Under the pieces are notes generated by a model. The model was not told the origin of the DNA. It saw only the letters and a program-made list of their open reading frames with translations, and did no database searches. A stretch of DNA of 64,000 bases from Nitrospirota bacterium. Lineage in GTDB: Bacteria > Nitrospirota > Nitrospiria > Nitrospirales > UBA8639. The position numbers and the translations under genes were made by a program. The stretch is taken from contig RFGF01000127.1 in NCBI GenBank assembly GCA_003695915.1, positions 1-64,000 of the forward strand, written 5' to 3'. Below are positions 63,119 to 64,000 of this stretch, piece after piece (position 1 is the first letter of the stretch; each line of letters begins with the position of its first letter).

Positions 63119-64000
63119 ATGACCGCTGCCCCATCATCGTCCGTGGCTTCTCTTCTCCGCGGGCTGCTCATCTCCCAATTCTGCGGGGCCTTTAACGACA
63201 ATGCCTGGAAACTCATCGTAGCGCTCTTGGCCATCAAAGAGGTCGCCACAAAATTCGGCACCACGGGGCCGGAGTTTGAAATGGCTTCTCAAACCCAAAC
63301 CACCCTCGCCTTCGTGATTTTCACGTTGCCGCTCATGTTTCTTTCGTTGATCGCCGGCGTGTTTGCCGATCGATACAGCAAACGGCAGGTCATCATTGTC
63401 ATGAAATGGATCGAAGTCGGACTGATGACGTTGGGAACCGTAGCGCTGTGGCACAATCCTTCAGGCAGTGTGCCAGCCTTGCTTGTCCTGGCCGGAATGG
63501 GCGCTCAAAGTGCCCTCTTCAGCCCGGCTAAATACGGCATCCTTCCCGAATTGCTTCCCCATGATCGGCTGTCAGAAGGCAATGGTCTATTGGAACTCTG
63601 GACCTTCGCCGCCATCATTCTGGGAACAGCCGCGGGCGGCGTGCTATTAGGTCTCACAGAACCCACGCCATGGCTCGCAGGGCTCGTGCTGACACTCCTG
63701 ACTCTGCTTGGGCTTTGGGCGGCTTATCGAATTCCGCCTGTTCGTGCAGCCCGAACCGAAGGCGGAACCGCTTTGACGATCTGGATCGCCTGGAACGCGA
63801 TCCGAGACGATCGGATGCTTCGCTTTGCCATCGTGGGTGCGATTATTTTTTGGACCGTCGCCAGCTTGGTCGGGCAAGATATCATCATCTATGGAAAAGC
63901 TGTCTTGCATCTAACGGATACACTGACCGGTCTTCCTCTTGCCGCCTTCGCAATCGGTATCGGGATAGGCTCGATTTTGGCCGGCAAGATTTCTGGGCCC
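63119..64000 (+). CDS. MFS protein of the LplT/Aas type, N-terminal part (runs off the window)
   Basis: 294 residues are visible with no stop before the window end. LLISQFCGAFNDNAWKLIVA at residues 17-36 and SALFSPAKYGILPELLP are hallmarks of the LplT lysophospholipid transporter and of the transporter half of Aas-like acyltransferase fusions. Eight or so hydrophobic segments follow in MFS spacing (including GVFADRYSKRQVIIVMKW between helices). Whether an acyltransferase and acyl-ACP synthetase domain follows cannot be seen. The start ATG at 63119 has a weak ribosome-binding site. Confidence 0.85.
   Translation, partial: MTAAPSSSVASLLRGLLISQFCGAFNDNAWKLIVALLAIKEVATKFGTTGPEFEMASQTQTTLAFVIFTLPLMFLSLIAGVFADRYSKRQVIIVMKWIEVGLMTLGTVALWHNPSGSVPALLVLAGMGAQSALFSPAKYGILPELLPHDRLSEGNGLLELWTFAAIILGTAAGGVLLGLTEPTPWLAGLVLTLLTLLGLWAAYRIPPVRAARTEGGTALTIWIAWNAIRDDRMLRFAIVGAIIFWTVASLVGQDIIIYGKAVLHLTDTLTGLPLAAFAIGIGIGSILAGKISGP

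Noticed and set aside
62659-63264. 201-residue minus-strand frame as a gene
   Set aside because: Its 5' part runs antisense to the MFS gene, and its end contains receiver-domain fragments from the pseudogene; not an intact protein.
1-64000. CRISPR arrays, insertion sequences or prophage
   Set aside because: No regularly spaced direct repeats, transposase or phage genes were seen; the disturbed regions are better explained by gene decay.

Overview
The window looks like a chromosomal segment of a moderately GC-rich Gram-negative bacterium. The housekeeping gene orders and the flavour of the proteins (a full dcw cluster; a pgsA-pilB-pilT-pilC-ispE block; rny-ymdB-xseA-xseB-tlyA; many small conserved accessory genes) suggest the Nitrospirota, probably a Nitrospira-like organism. 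That assignment is an inference from gene content and was not searched. I found no tRNA, rRNA, CRISPR array or intact mobile element.

Layout. 1-4.5 kb (minus): ribosomal and lipid-precursor genes rpsF-ssb-rpsR, a DUF177 protein, rpmF, plsX, fabH and a partial short-chain dehydrogenase. 4.7-14.3 kb (minus): ychF, pth and rplY; prs with its own good promoter; ispE; a type IV pilus/type II secretion-like trio (pilC-, pilT- and pilB-like); and pgsA. 14.4-26.1 kb is an accessory zone on both strands: a small conserved protein, an O-methyltransferase, a decayed VOC gene, a GT39-type glycosyltransferase, a J-like protein with an altered HPD motif, a 1384-residue membrane protein with Cache-like sensor segments and a P-loop ATPase, a VIT1/CCC1 transporter and an intact VOC protein. 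26.3-30.0 kb (minus): a serine hydrolase, a frame-interrupted divIVA, yggT, yggS and pgeF. 30.0-47.8 kb (minus): the complete canonical division and cell-wall cluster rsmH-ftsL-ftsI-murE-murF-mraY-murD-ftsW-murG-murC-murB-ddl-ftsQ-ftsA-ftsZ, without mraZ, read from a strong promoter directly upstream of rsmH. 48-49.9 kb: asnS and a divergent rhodanese. 50-60.5 kb (minus): a sugar-nucleotide epimerase, tlyA, xseB, xseA, ymdB, rny, a 0.7-kb gene-free gap, zapA, a ZapB-like coiled coil, a soluble lytic transglycosylase and uppS. 60.7-62.8 kb (minus): remains of a receiver-PAS-histidine kinase two-component module, shredded into three frames. 63.1 kb to the end (plus): the start of an LplT/Aas-type MFS protein.

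The minus-strand genes largely form one biological theme: making the envelope (fatty acid and phospholipid precursors, undecaprenyl phosphate, lipid II, septum assembly, peptidoglycan turnover) together with translation and RNA-turnover genes. The points most worth a second look are the divIVA reading frame broken at a nine-A tract, the giant sensor/ATPase with its J-like neighbour, the decayed two-component gene, the hairpin-rich leader of uppS, and the structured gap between zapA and rny.
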